DNA of 63,922 nucleotides from an uncultured Clostridium sp. (lineage in GTDB: Bacteria; Bacillota; Clostridia; Clostridiales; Clostridiaceae): NCBI RefSeq assembly GCF_947039605.1, contig NZ_CAMQZG010000019.1:1-63922 (forward strand), written 5' to 3'. Each line of letters opens with the position of its first letter. Position 1 is the stretch's first letter. Positions 54,040-63,913 of the stretch are shown here, in pieces. Position numbers and translations under genes: made by a program. The notes under the pieces are model-generated. The model was not told the origin of the DNA. It saw only the letters and a program-made list of their open reading frames with translations, and searched no databases.

Positions 54040-54345
54040 ATGAAAACTATTATATACAAAAAAAATATTACTGCAATGATATGTCTTGGCATAATATTTT
54101 TCTCAATAAGCGTTTTAGTAAGTGCTATAGCTTCTTTTAATCTATTTAGCCCATTTATTTATTCAATCTTAAAAAATGCGGCATTACTTCCACTTATACT
54201 TATGTCTGCAATAGTTGAAGGTTTATATAAATCAATTGATAACCAACATAAATTACTTAAATTTATAGTAATTGCACTTTTTATAATCTTTGCCCTAATT
54301 GGCGCTTATATTAATCAGAGAGTTCTAACTTTTGCTACATTATAA
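54040..54345 (+). CDS. Small three-helix membrane protein, unknown
   Basis: A 101-residue protein with three hydrophobic segments (MICLGIIFFSISVLVSAIAS, ILKNAALLPLILMSAIV, FIVIALFIIFALIGAYI) and no recognised family. I chose ATG at 54040, preceded by AAGGAGTG; a GTG 12 bp upstream overlaps that site. It has its own terminator. Confidence 0.8.
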   Translation: MKTIIYKKNITAMICLGIIFFSISVLVSAIASFNLFSPFIYSILKNAALLPLILMSAIVEGLYKSIDNQHKLLKFIVIALFIIFALIGAYINQRVLTFATL

Positions 54346-54368
54346 ATTAATAATTAATTGAACATAAT

Positions 54369-54410
54369 AAAAAACACCTTAGTCTTAACTTAAAACTAAG
54401 GTGTTTTTTT
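54369..54410. terminator. Bidirectional rho-independent terminator
   Basis: AAAAACACCTTAGT / ACTAAGGTGTTTTT between convergent genes. Confidence 0.93.
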
Positions 54411-54418
54411 GCAATAAA

Positions 54419-54907
<489 letters not shown>

Positions 54908-55080
54908 ACTTATACCTCTTTTCTTTAAATTATCTAAGTGCTAAAATATAGATTTATTTTTTACTAACATAACAATTATAAGTGAATATTGGAATAATTA
55001 AAACCTTATTTCAAATAAAATTTATAATTTATTGTAAAATGAGTAGTTTATTATTAAATCTTATAATATTATTCCTTTTT

Positions 55081-55536
55081 TTACCTTAAAACTGATACAT
55101 ATGTATTAGATAGTCGTCCTCTTGTTATTTTATAGACTGTACCTTTATTAAAATTCGCCTTATAGCGGAACCTATACTTAAATATTTCATTATTTTTATA
55201 ATCTTTAAATTCAATTTCTGAATATTTTTCATTAATATTTTTCTTCTCATCATACTTATAATTAACATTAGTACATACTGCTATTGTTACGATATATTGA
55301 TTCAAAATAAAATCTAATATATTTATTATTCCTCTTAAATTAATAAAAATACCTGCTAATATTATTACTGGAATAGCTAAAAATGCTATATAAGAACTAT
55401 ATAAATATTTATAAAATCCAAATCCAACTATTAATGCAAGTAATATTATAGCTATTAAGTAAAATAAGCTTCCTTTTATTGGTCTTTTTTTAAAAGGAAG
55501 CTTAACGCTAATAGGTTTATTATTGCTATTTTTCAT
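55081..55536 (-). CDS. Hypothetical membrane protein
   Basis: A 151-residue protein with two adjacent membrane helices (GSLFYLIAIILLALIVGFGF and AFLAIPVIILAGIFINLRGI) between a basic N-terminus and a C-terminal beta-rich cytosolic part (YRFRYKANFNKGTVYKITRG). Family not recognised. AGGAGG precedes ATG. Bases 54908-55080 show nothing notable. Confidence 0.78.
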   Translation of the reverse strand: MKNSNNKPISVKLPFKKRPIKGSLFYLIAIILLALIVGFGFYKYLYSSYIAFLAIPVIILAGIFINLRGIINILDFILNQYIVTIAVCTNVNYKYDEKKNINEKYSEIEFKDYKNNEIFKYRFRYKANFNKGTVYKITRGRLSNTYVSVLR

Positions 55537-55614
55537 TACATCCTCCTATTTGATATATATTACATTTTATTATATCAATAAAAGGTTTCTACAAATTAAC
55601 ATTTTAAAATCATA

Positions 55615-56157
55615 TTACTTAATTATTTTTTTCACAACCATAGCTAGGGGAACTCCAATTACTACAGCTACAATTATTGGAATTAAATCTCCACCAAAAT
55701 GCAATGCTGCATATATTATACTTGCTTTAAATCCACTTACTACCTTAAGTATTACACCACCCATTAGTGCATTCGCTATAAAGTATCCAACTAAATCAAC
55801 AATTCCACCAGCTATAAATGCGCTTATATAAGAAATCTTGCTTTTAGCTTTACTAGCTAATATACTTGCAACATATGCCATTAGACCTTTTATTATAAAT
55901 GTAAATGGAACCCATATAAGATAACCTGCTGATATATCAACAAGTGACATCCCTATAGCTCCTGCTATAAATGCTTTCTTTCTATCTAGCACAGTAGCCG
56001 CTACAAATACCATACAATCTCCAAATTGTATCATTCCATGTTGTGTAGGTATTTTTATCAAATTACCACCTATAAATATTAAGGCTATCATAAGAGCAGT
56101 AATTATTAATCCTCTTACGCCATCACTATTCACACTTCTTTTATTTTCATAATTCAT
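55615..56157 (-). CDS. ECF transporter S component
   Basis: A 180-residue membrane protein with about six helices and the ECF substrate-binding signature: KIPTQHGMIQFGDCMVFVAA, FIAGAIGMSLVDISAGYLIW and VPFTFIIKGLMAYVA. It resembles HmpT/PdxU-type vitamin transporters (thiamine precursor or pyridoxine) but the ligand cannot be fixed. It needs a shared energising module (EcfA/EcfT) encoded elsewhere. No riboswitch is seen upstream. Confidence 0.9.
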   Translation of the reverse strand: MNYENKRSVNSDGVRGLIITALMIALIFIGGNLIKIPTQHGMIQFGDCMVFVAATVLDRKKAFIAGAIGMSLVDISAGYLIWVPFTFIIKGLMAYVASILASKAKSKISYISAFIAGGIVDLVGYFIANALMGGVILKVVSGFKASIIYAALHFGGDLIPIIVAVVIGVPLAMVVKKIIK

Positions 56158-56350
56158 CTTTAACCCTCCTAAAGAGCAATAAATTAATACTACTACTAAG
56201 TATTCTACTTATCAAATGTATCCATACATTATTAATTAAGAGTTTTTAAATAACAAAAGGCATACTAATATCAGTACGCCTAGTATATATCTAATTTTAA
56301 TAAGACAATTTCAATAATTTTCTATTTCAAGTAAAATTTCATTAAAAATA

Positions 56351-58510
56351 CTACCCTATATATATTAATTGAATTATTTCATTTTCTTTTGTTCTAGCTT
56401 CCCTAAACTTATCTTTTTTAACTAATCCAACTAAATCACCAACAAGTTCCTGTGCTTTTTCTTTAGTCTCATTATCAAGATCTGGAGAAACTCTCTTATA
56501 ATACTCCATAAGGGTTGCTATATCATTATATATCTCACCATCTCTTGATGGATCATACTCTTCTATAAGCTCACTTGCATCCACTACTTCTGCTACTGAT
56601 GCTATACTTTGTACTTGCATATTAGTTTGTGGTGAACCTGCAGATTCAATATTATTTTTTTCAGTACTTTTATCAACAATATTTTTCACTTGATTTCCAG
56701 AATTGTTTGAAATATTTAATTTTAAAGTTGGGCCTTTAATTTTTTTCTCTTCCTGTTCTTTTGCTAAGATGGTTCTTCTTTCCTCTTCAAGCCTTCCCTT
56801 TTCAATCCTTTCTCTTTCTGCATTTTCTTTTAATCTTTGCTCTTGTTCTAATCTAACCCTTTCCTGTTCTCTCTCTACTGCCGCTAACTGTTCAGCCTTT
56901 ATCCTTTCCGCTTCTTTTCTTTGCGCCTCTACTCTTTTTTCTTCTATTATTCTAGCTTTTTTACGTTCTTCCTCCAATTCTTCTTTTGTATACTCATCCC
57001 CATTAATACCATTAAAAACATTTATTTTACTTATCTTATTTTTAAAGAGCTCTATGTCTTTATCTTCTAACCCTTTTAAAGATATATTTCTTTTTACTTC
57101 CTTAAGATTACTTATTATTTTAGACTCTGCAAGTAACACCCCATCTAAATTACAAGTAAATATTAAATCTATATGTTGAATCCCTTTATTATCCTTTGGT
57201 ATATTATCAATATCAAAAGATGAAATAAACTTATTTGCCTTAATATCAGATTCTTGTCCCTCATATATTTTAATTTCTGCTATCTCCTGATTATCTTCAA
57301 CAGTTTTATATGATTTTTTTATTCTTACTGGAAGTGTTGTTCCCTTAGCTACTATCTTATCAAATTGTCCATTAAGTATTTCTACCCCTATATCATTATT
57401 GATAATCTCACTTATGCTACTCAATTCATCTTTATTATCATTTAGTGTACTGAGTATCGCCCCTTTTGCCACTAATTCATCAGGGTTAACTCCATTTAAA
57501 ACCTTCCCACTAAACTTTTCATTTACTTTTTTTCTTATAAGAGGCATTCTAGTAGATCCTCCTACTAATATAACTTTATCAATATCATTATTGCTAATAC
57601 TTACTGACTGTAATGTTTTATCTACAATCCCTAATGTATTATCTATAAAATCATCTATAAGATATTCAAAATCATCACGACTAAGGTCTAAATTCAAATC
57701 CATATTGCTACCTTGTGAATCAAATGCAATATTAGGCACTACTATACTTGCGACTGTTTCAAATGATAAACCCTGCTTAGCCTCTTCAATTGCTATATTT
57801 AATTCTGTTATCAATCGTTTATTAGTAGCATCTAACTTAGTACCAACGGAACTCTCAAATAAATTTACTATTGTATCAAAAAGTATTTTATTTATCGCAT
57901 TTCCACCATGATTCATATCACCTTCACTTGCTAACACTTTATAATTATTATTTTCAATTTCTAATATACTTACATCAAAAGTTCCACCACCAAGGTCATA
58001 TACTAATACTTTTTCTTTTTTAGTTAAATTAACAACTCCATATGCAATAGCAGCTGCTGTTGGTTCATTTATAATATCAACATTGTTAAAACCAGCTATA
58101 ATTAATGCATCCCTTGTTGCTTTTCTTTGCAACGAATCAAACTTAGCTGGTACTGTAACAATTACATCTTCTATTTTTTCATTCATACTAAACTCAGCAA
58201 TTTCCTTTAAACGCTTTGCTAAAATAGCTGAAATAAACTCTGGTGTATAACTCTCATCACCAAGTTCTATTAATGTTTTTGTCCCCATTAATCCCTTTAT
58301 ATTTTCAACTACTAAATTAGGATTCAAAATAACTTTTTTCTTTGCTATGTTCCCAACTTTAAAATTATTAGCATTATCAAATAAAATTGCACTTGGTATT
58401 ATACTACTTTCACCCTCTTGTAGATTTTTAATAATTTTAGCCTCGCCATTCTCTAGATAAGATATTTCACAAGTACTTGTCCCTAAATCTATGCCTATTT
58501 TAGTTTTCAT
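56351..58510 (-). CDS. Hsp70/DnaK-like protein with coiled-coil C-terminal extension
   Basis: A 719-residue Hsp70-family protein. The ATPase domain is complete: KIGIDLGTSTCEISY (phosphate 1), IINEPTAAAIAYG, VLVYDLGGGTFDVSIL (phosphate 2) and VILVGGSTRMPLIRKKV (adenosine). A reduced substrate-binding beta domain follows (about 370-470). In place of the normal lid there is a charged coiled coil (about 500-600, rich in Glu/Arg/Lys), a linker with GPTLKLNISNNSGN, and a final helical segment. No grpE or dnaJ is nearby, so it is not the housekeeping DnaK. It is divergent from the zinc-ribbon gene. Confidence 0.92.
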   Translation of the reverse strand: MKTKIGIDLGTSTCEISYLENGEAKIIKNLQEGESSIIPSAILFDNANNFKVGNIAKKKVILNPNLVVENIKGLMGTKTLIELGDESYTPEFISAILAKRLKEIAEFSMNEKIEDVIVTVPAKFDSLQRKATRDALIIAGFNNVDIINEPTAAAIAYGVVNLTKKEKVLVYDLGGGTFDVSILEIENNNYKVLASEGDMNHGGNAINKILFDTIVNLFESSVGTKLDATNKRLITELNIAIEEAKQGLSFETVASIVVPNIAFDSQGSNMDLNLDLSRDDFEYLIDDFIDNTLGIVDKTLQSVSISNNDIDKVILVGGSTRMPLIRKKVNEKFSGKVLNGVNPDELVAKGAILSTLNDNKDELSSISEIINNDIGVEILNGQFDKIVAKGTTLPVRIKKSYKTVEDNQEIAEIKIYEGQESDIKANKFISSFDIDNIPKDNKGIQHIDLIFTCNLDGVLLAESKIISNLKEVKRNISLKGLEDKDIELFKNKISKINVFNGINGDEYTKEELEEERKKARIIEEKRVEAQRKEAERIKAEQLAAVEREQERVRLEQEQRLKENAERERIEKGRLEEERRTILAKEQEEKKIKGPTLKLNISNNSGNQVKNIVDKSTEKNNIESAGSPQTNMQVQSIASVAEVVDASELIEEYDPSRDGEIYNDIATLMEYYKRVSPDLDNETKEKAQELVGDLVGLVKKDKFREARTKENEIIQLIYIG

Positions 58511-58681
58511 AAAAAAACCTCCTAACCCTTTTAATTACACCTTAACTATAGTTATTAAAAAAAATTTATCATTATTCTTATTTTAATACTAAAACATATT
58601 ATTCTTATTCTAAAAATCATCATTTTTCCTATAAAAAAACAATATATTAATAACATAAATAATTTTTAAGGAGATTTTATA

Positions 58682-60319
58682 ATGGCACTATTAAAAAAAT
58701 GTAACCTTTGCTCCGAAAAAGGCTTATTCTTAAAGCTCACAAATGGAATATGTGATAGTTGTAAATCAAATTTAGAAAAACTCGAAAATGATTATACATC
58801 TATACTTCAAAAAATTGCATTAAGTCCTAATGATAAAAGTTCTGTTATCTCAGATTTAAATATGCTTATGTCTAAGGCTAAAACTTTCGATGGAATACCA
58901 TCATCACTCTCTATCGAAAATTGCAAAAGCTTATTAAAATCAATATCAGAAAATGAAGATAAAGTTAAACCTAGCATTCCAAAAGTTGTAACACTAGAAA
59001 ATTTAAACATTACTAAAAATATTGAAACGAACATAGAGGTTGTACCAGTCCAACCTACCTTAACAAATATATCTGCTGATGAGCCTGTTCAGCACCCTAA
59101 TCCATTGGAAAATATACTTCCTGCATCCCCCCTACCACTTGTTCAAACTGCTTCAGCCATTAAATTAAATATCAAACCAACTAACCAAATAAAATTAAAA
59201 CTTGCTCCAACACCTGCTACTATTTCAGTTACTGAGAATATTGAAGAAGCTGAAAAGGTAACTTATAGTATTCCTATAACTAAAATACGAAATTTGATTC
59301 AACCTTTAAATGAAAAGGAAAATCTAAATGATGTTATAGATATTTCAGTTGATAAAAAAAATAATGGAGGTTTGACATTAAAACTTGGAAATACTACTAC
59401 ATTAAAAAAACAACCAACTACACTTAATTTAAACTTACAATCAAATAATAATAAAAAAGAACTAATAAGCAGAATTGAAAATGATTTAAATAGTAACTTT
59501 AGTAATACCATCTTAGCTGAAACACAAAGTATTAAGGACACATTCATTATAAATAATTTAAAAAAGAAATGTTCTTTGCTTATAAGTAAATTAGATAGTC
59601 CTAATGCTACACTTGATGATATAGCAGAAAATTATTTCCATATAAAAAAGGAACTTTTACCAATATTAAATGAAAATTCTTTAACTGAAATTGATGGTGT
59701 TAATATTAAAACATCTTTAGATAATGCTAAAAACACACTCTGTATTAGAAGTAAAAAGAAAGAACATGAATTATTTGACTTTTTTAACTATATATCTATT
59801 TTTGTTCAAACTACTGGTCTTGCACCTAAAAATAGCGATATAATTGAAATTTCTGCAACTAAAATTTCTTATGGTAAAATAATAAGTGAATTTTATACAT
59901 TAGTTAACCCTATAAAATCTATAAAACTTGCTGTAACCTCCGTAACTGGTATAACAAATAGCGATATTGAAAACCAACCAACTATAGATATGTTACTTCC
60001 ATCACTAATGGACTTTATAGATGACTATCAATTGGTATCTTTTAACTCAAAATCAGTTGACCTATTTATTAATAGTAATTTAAAAAAACTTGGTATGCCA
60101 CTTATAAAGAAGCCAATTATTTCATCAATGAGTCTTTATAGAATCAGATTTAAAAACTTTCATGGTGTGCCACCAACTATTTCTGATATATCTAGCACTT
60201 GCTTAGATTTACTTCCTGCTAGTGATGTTGAATATATTGATGCTTTCAATTCATTCTCACTATCTAATTCTCATGCTATTTACAAACTATACGAAGTGTT
60301 GAAATATAGATATAAATAA
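58682..60319 (+). CDS. Zinc-ribbon protein with inactive DnaQ-like exonuclease domain
   Basis: A 545-residue protein. A four-cysteine zinc ribbon opens it (C7xxC10 and C24xxC27). Residues 90-260 are a disordered Pro/Thr/Lys-rich linker holding IKLNIKPTNQIKLKLAP and LTLKLGNTTTLKKQPTT. The C-terminal 180 residues follow the DEDD exonuclease fold: IFVQTTGLAP occupies the place of the DTETTGL motif, SFNSKSVDLFINSNL that of Exo II, and SDVEYIDAFN that of Exo III. The first-motif Asp and Glu are replaced by Val and Thr, so catalysis is unlikely. AAGGAG precedes ATG. It probably forms an operon with the DUF11 gene. Confidence 0.8.
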   Translation: MALLKKCNLCSEKGLFLKLTNGICDSCKSNLEKLENDYTSILQKIALSPNDKSSVISDLNMLMSKAKTFDGIPSSLSIENCKSLLKSISENEDKVKPSIPKVVTLENLNITKNIETNIEVVPVQPTLTNISADEPVQHPNPLENILPASPLPLVQTASAIKLNIKPTNQIKLKLAPTPATISVTENIEEAEKVTYSIPITKIRNLIQPLNEKENLNDVIDISVDKKNNGGLTLKLGNTTTLKKQPTTLNLNLQSNNNKKELISRIENDLNSNFSNTILAETQSIKDTFIINNLKKKCSLLISKLDSPNATLDDIAENYFHIKKELLPILNENSLTEIDGVNIKTSLDNAKNTLCIRSKKKEHELFDFFNYISIFVQTTGLAPKNSDIIEISATKISYGKIISEFYTLVNPIKSIKLAVTSVTGITNSDIENQPTIDMLLPSLMDFIDDYQLVSFNSKSVDLFINSNLKKLGMPLIKKPIISSMSLYRIRFKNFHGVPPTISDISSTCLDLLPASDVEYIDAFNSFSLSNSHAIYKLYEVLKYRYK

Positions 60320-60396
60320 AATTATATAAAAAGGTGTTACTCTTAGAAATTTATCATAAAATATTCTATAACGATAAATTTTTAGGAGTGATTTTT

Positions 60397-63300
60397 TTGC
60401 CTATACAACCTGGCGATTTTACTATCGCATTAAATTTTTCTGGATTATCTGGCACAATAGAGTCTGTTATTGGTAAACCAACTACTCTCTCTATTCTATT
60501 TAGTAATAATTCATTGACTGATAGTTTATATAATCTAGGACTTGAAATAACATTACCTGATGGGGTTTCATATATCAGTTCATCTCATACAGCAACATCT
60601 TCTGAGATAGATGATAATTTTAATAATATTATAAAGTTTGTTGGTCTAAAAGATTTATACTCTAATGAGCTTAACTACTCAGTTGCTATAGAAATTCAAA
60701 TTGATGAATATCTAAGATCAGATGAAAATATACCAGTTGATTTTATGAGTGTAATATCAGGTCTTCTTTTTTCTGCAAGTGCTGATACTAAACCTCGTGG
60801 CAATCTTGATATTGGCAATCAAAATATATCATCGTCTAGCTTTGCTTCTGCAACTGCCTATAGGTATTCTGTTATATTTATTGGTCCTACTAAATACTTA
60901 AAAGGTGCTGGTGAAACTTCTGATACCTCAACTAGTGGTGATCATATATTTAGCCCAACTATAAAAATTGAGAATAACACTAGAGAATCCTCTAATCTTA
61001 ATTTAAACTTAAACCTTGCTAATGGTATCAGATATGTTGGAGACTGGAATCCCTCTGGTCCTGATTCATCTAAATTAGATAATCCTAATATTGGTCCACC
61101 TAGTATTGGTCAAAATTTTACTAACATAAATATTCCTAATATTAATCTGCAGGCTGGTTCATCAAATGAAATTTCTTTTAAATCTTCAATTTGGAATAAC
61201 TTAACAGAGAATGGTATTGAAAACTCTGGTTCTGAAATCTTGCATGGTCAACCTCTTCAATCTGAAATTTCACTTGAATCACAGGGTCAATATCAGTATG
61301 CTTATTTATTAATGGAAGCATTAATATTATTTTTCACCAAAACACTAGCATCACCATTTACTGACTGGAATATTGTAAATCAGTTCAATATTACTTACAC
61401 AGTAAGTCCTTATATTGGTGTAAATACCTTTTTACTAACAAATTTAATTCCTGATGGATTAACCTTTGTTGAAAGTACTCCTAATATAGATTCACTTATA
61501 AATAATGGTGATGGTACAACTTCTATAACTTGGGACTTAGGAAATATTAGCAGTGGTTCAACTGATTCTATTTCATTTTCACTCTCTACAGATACTCAAT
61601 ATTTCGATTCCTCTCAGACAGTATGTGGTGATACTTTTACAAGTCGTTTAAATAGTACTTTTGTTCATCCTACTTCAGGGAATTTATTAACCGATTCTGC
61701 TAGTAAAACTGTTACAATTCCAATGCCTTCCATGTCTAAAGAAGTTAGTAACTATTACTATGAAGATCTAACAAATAAATCTACAGACTCTGCTACTGTT
61801 GGAGATTTTATAAAATTCAATGTAGTTTATGATGCTTCAACTATTGATGCAACTCAAAAAAATGTATTTTTATTTGAATATCCACCACTGAATATGATAA
61901 TGACATCAATCCCTTCATATACAACAACTGGAAATTTTCCAACTACCGCTGCTTTTGAACTTATTTCTGATAATGGATTAATGATAAATCTTGGGGATAT
62001 ATCTGGTGGAACTTACTTTGAAATAGATTTTATAATAGAAGTTACAGAATCAGAAACTTCTAAAACAGCTAATAATTTAGCTAAAATCTCACTTGATGAT
62101 AGCAATAATATTTCAACTAGTATAAGAGACCTTGCTGCAATAACTTTTGGAAGTCCAAATTTAAAATATACTCATACCCTAAATGGTCCTGACTGTGTTG
62201 TCTACAATAATAACTTTAACTATGAAATTAAAATTAAAAATCTTCCAAAAGGTAAACATACAAATCTTACCGATGCATTTAACTTAATATCAGAAACTAT
62301 ATTTCCCGATATCTTTTCTATTACACATGTTCAAGTTTCATCATCTTCAGCCCCTTGGTATGATTATCCTACGACCCTAGGTAATACTGTAAATTTTATT
62401 ATTCATAAATTACCTCCTGATGAAATAATTACTGTTGATATATTTTTCAAAGCTACTTCTCTTCCTATTATGAATGAGAGTTATAAAATAAAAAGTACTA
62501 TGAATAGAGGTACCTCCCAAGAAACTGACTCTTCATTTAATTATGAAGGTGATGAAATTGTTAAAAATCAAAATATCCTAGCTTGTGGTCCAAGTATAAC
62601 AAAAGAATTTATATCCCCTATAGTTGATGCAGGAGAAAATTTTTTAAATAAAACTATTGTATCAATCCCACGAGGCCTGCTAGCTTATAACGTAGAAATT
62701 AATGATGAACTTGTAACTAGTGATAGTTCTAGAATTGAAAACATACTTTTAGATGGTAGTCCTGTAAGTTCTTCTATTTCAAATGGAAACTTAATTGTTC
62801 CACTAGTTCAAACACTTGACACCACCGCTTCTAGCAAAAATTATACTCTAACCTATAATGATGCTATATATGATATAACACCAATAGATTATGAAGAAAA
62901 CTTTGAAAAAACTTCAACAATCAAATGGTCAAATGATATTGCTACCTCATCAACAGACTCTATAGATGATACTAGCAATCTATTAGTTTTTGCACCAGAA
63001 TTAGAAATTAATAAATACCAGAGAAATTATACTAAAAACACACTATTTTCAAAAGCTACACTTGCTGCAGATTTAAATGATACTGTTTTATATAAAATAA
63101 GACTTGAAAATATAGGAAAATCAACTGCTTATAATATTCAAGTAACTGATATTTTAGATTCTGACTTAACATTTGTAAGGCTACTTGTAGGAACAGGTTC
63201 TTTTAATATACCAAGTAACACCCTTACAATTAGTGCAGATTCACTACAAACTGGCTACTATACTGAACTTTTAATAGAAACAAAGGTTAATGGTACTGCC

Positions 63301-63843
63301 CAAACAAAAATAGCCTTAAATGATGCTGTTGTTTCTTATACGCTTTCTGAAAATGAAACTGATATCTATGCTACTCATACAAGTAACTCTATAACTTTAC
63401 TTGAAGAAATTTTTGAATTAAAAAAAGAACAACGAAATGTTACTCTTGAAACACCATTTTCTTACGCAACACTCAGCGTTGTTAAAGAACAAATATTTCA
63501 ATATAAAATAATTTTAGAAAATTTTAATGATACTACTTTAACTAATATTGTAATAACAGATACCTTTCCAATTGAAGTAGATTTTATAGATTTTGAACCA
63601 TTCACAGATGGCTCACTTAGTATTTCTAGCAATACAGTTACTGCTACTATTTCATCAGTTGCCCCAAATGAAACTATAGAATTTATTTATAATTTAAAAC
63701 TCAATGTTGATACACTAAAAAGAAAATCATCTCATGCATTAATATCATTCTCAACCCCATCAGATAGTGAGGCTTTTAATATCAACTCTAATGTAATATA
63801 TACTAATTTTTCAGCTCTTGGACGTGGTTTTAAAGTCTACTAA
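60397..63843 (+). CDS. Large DUF11-type repeat protein without signal peptide
   Basis: A 1149-residue beta-rich protein. I chose TTG at 60397 because AGGAGTG lies 7 nt before it; the earlier GTG at 60334 has no site. At least six DUF11-like beta-sandwich repeats are seen, e.g. TYTVSPYIGVNTFLLTNLIP-type strands, YKIRLENIGKSTAYNIQVTD and YKIILENFNDTTLTNIVITD, each followed by 'GxhxIxxNTLT' turns. It begins PIQPGDFTIALNFSGLSG, with no signal peptide, sortase motif or membrane helix. It may be a cytoplasmic or spore-surface structural protein. Co-transcribed with the zinc-ribbon gene. Confidence 0.88.
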   Translation: MPIQPGDFTIALNFSGLSGTIESVIGKPTTLSILFSNNSLTDSLYNLGLEITLPDGVSYISSSHTATSSEIDDNFNNIIKFVGLKDLYSNELNYSVAIEIQIDEYLRSDENIPVDFMSVISGLLFSASADTKPRGNLDIGNQNISSSSFASATAYRYSVIFIGPTKYLKGAGETSDTSTSGDHIFSPTIKIENNTRESSNLNLNLNLANGIRYVGDWNPSGPDSSKLDNPNIGPPSIGQNFTNINIPNINLQAGSSNEISFKSSIWNNLTENGIENSGSEILHGQPLQSEISLESQGQYQYAYLLMEALILFFTKTLASPFTDWNIVNQFNITYTVSPYIGVNTFLLTNLIPDGLTFVESTPNIDSLINNGDGTTSITWDLGNISSGSTDSISFSLSTDTQYFDSSQTVCGDTFTSRLNSTFVHPTSGNLLTDSASKTVTIPMPSMSKEVSNYYYEDLTNKSTDSATVGDFIKFNVVYDASTIDATQKNVFLFEYPPLNMIMTSIPSYTTTGNFPTTAAFELISDNGLMINLGDISGGTYFEIDFIIEVTESETSKTANNLAKISLDDSNNISTSIRDLAAITFGSPNLKYTHTLNGPDCVVYNNNFNYEIKIKNLPKGKHTNLTDAFNLISETIFPDIFSITHVQVSSSSAPWYDYPTTLGNTVNFIIHKLPPDEIITVDIFFKATSLPIMNESYKIKSTMNRGTSQETDSSFNYEGDEIVKNQNILACGPSITKEFISPIVDAGENFLNKTIVSIPRGLLAYNVEINDELVTSDSSRIENILLDGSPVSSSISNGNLIVPLVQTLDTTASSKNYTLTYNDAIYDITPIDYEENFEKTSTIKWSNDIATSSTDSIDDTSNLLVFAPELEINKYQRNYTKNTLFSKATLAADLNDTVLYKIRLENIGKSTAYNIQVTDILDSDLTFVRLLVGTGSFNIPSNTLTISADSLQTGYYTELLIETKVNGTAQTKIALNDAVVSYTLSENETDIYATHTSNSITLLEEIFELKKEQRNVTLETPFSYATLSVVKEQIFQYKIILENFNDTTLTNIVITDTFPIEVDFIDFEPFTDGSLSISSNTVTATISSVAPNETIEFIYNLKLNVDTLKRKSSHALISFSTPSDSEAFNINSNVIYTNFSALGRGFKVY

Positions 63844-63845
63844 AA

Positions 63846-63874
63846 GAAAGCAAGGATATTTTATCCTTGCTTTC
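63846..63874 (+). terminator. First hairpin of a tandem terminator
   Basis: GAAAGCAAGGATA / TATCCTTGCTTTC with a 3-nt loop, 2 bp past the stop codon. Confidence 0.85.
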
Positions 63875-63913
63875 AGGACGTCGACAAACTACAATGTCGA
63901 TGTCCTTTTTTTT
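63875..63913 (+). terminator. Second hairpin of a tandem terminator
   Basis: AGGACGTCGACA / TGTCGATGTCCT with an 8-nt loop and a run of eight T, a strong rho-independent terminator immediately after the first hairpin. Confidence 0.92.

Noticed and set aside
60334-60396. Upstream GTG start for the DUF11 protein with a hydrophobic stretch that might act as a signal
   Set aside because: No ribosome binding site precedes it, the stretch lacks a proper signal-peptide pattern, and AGGAGTG sits inside it at the right distance from TTG 60397.
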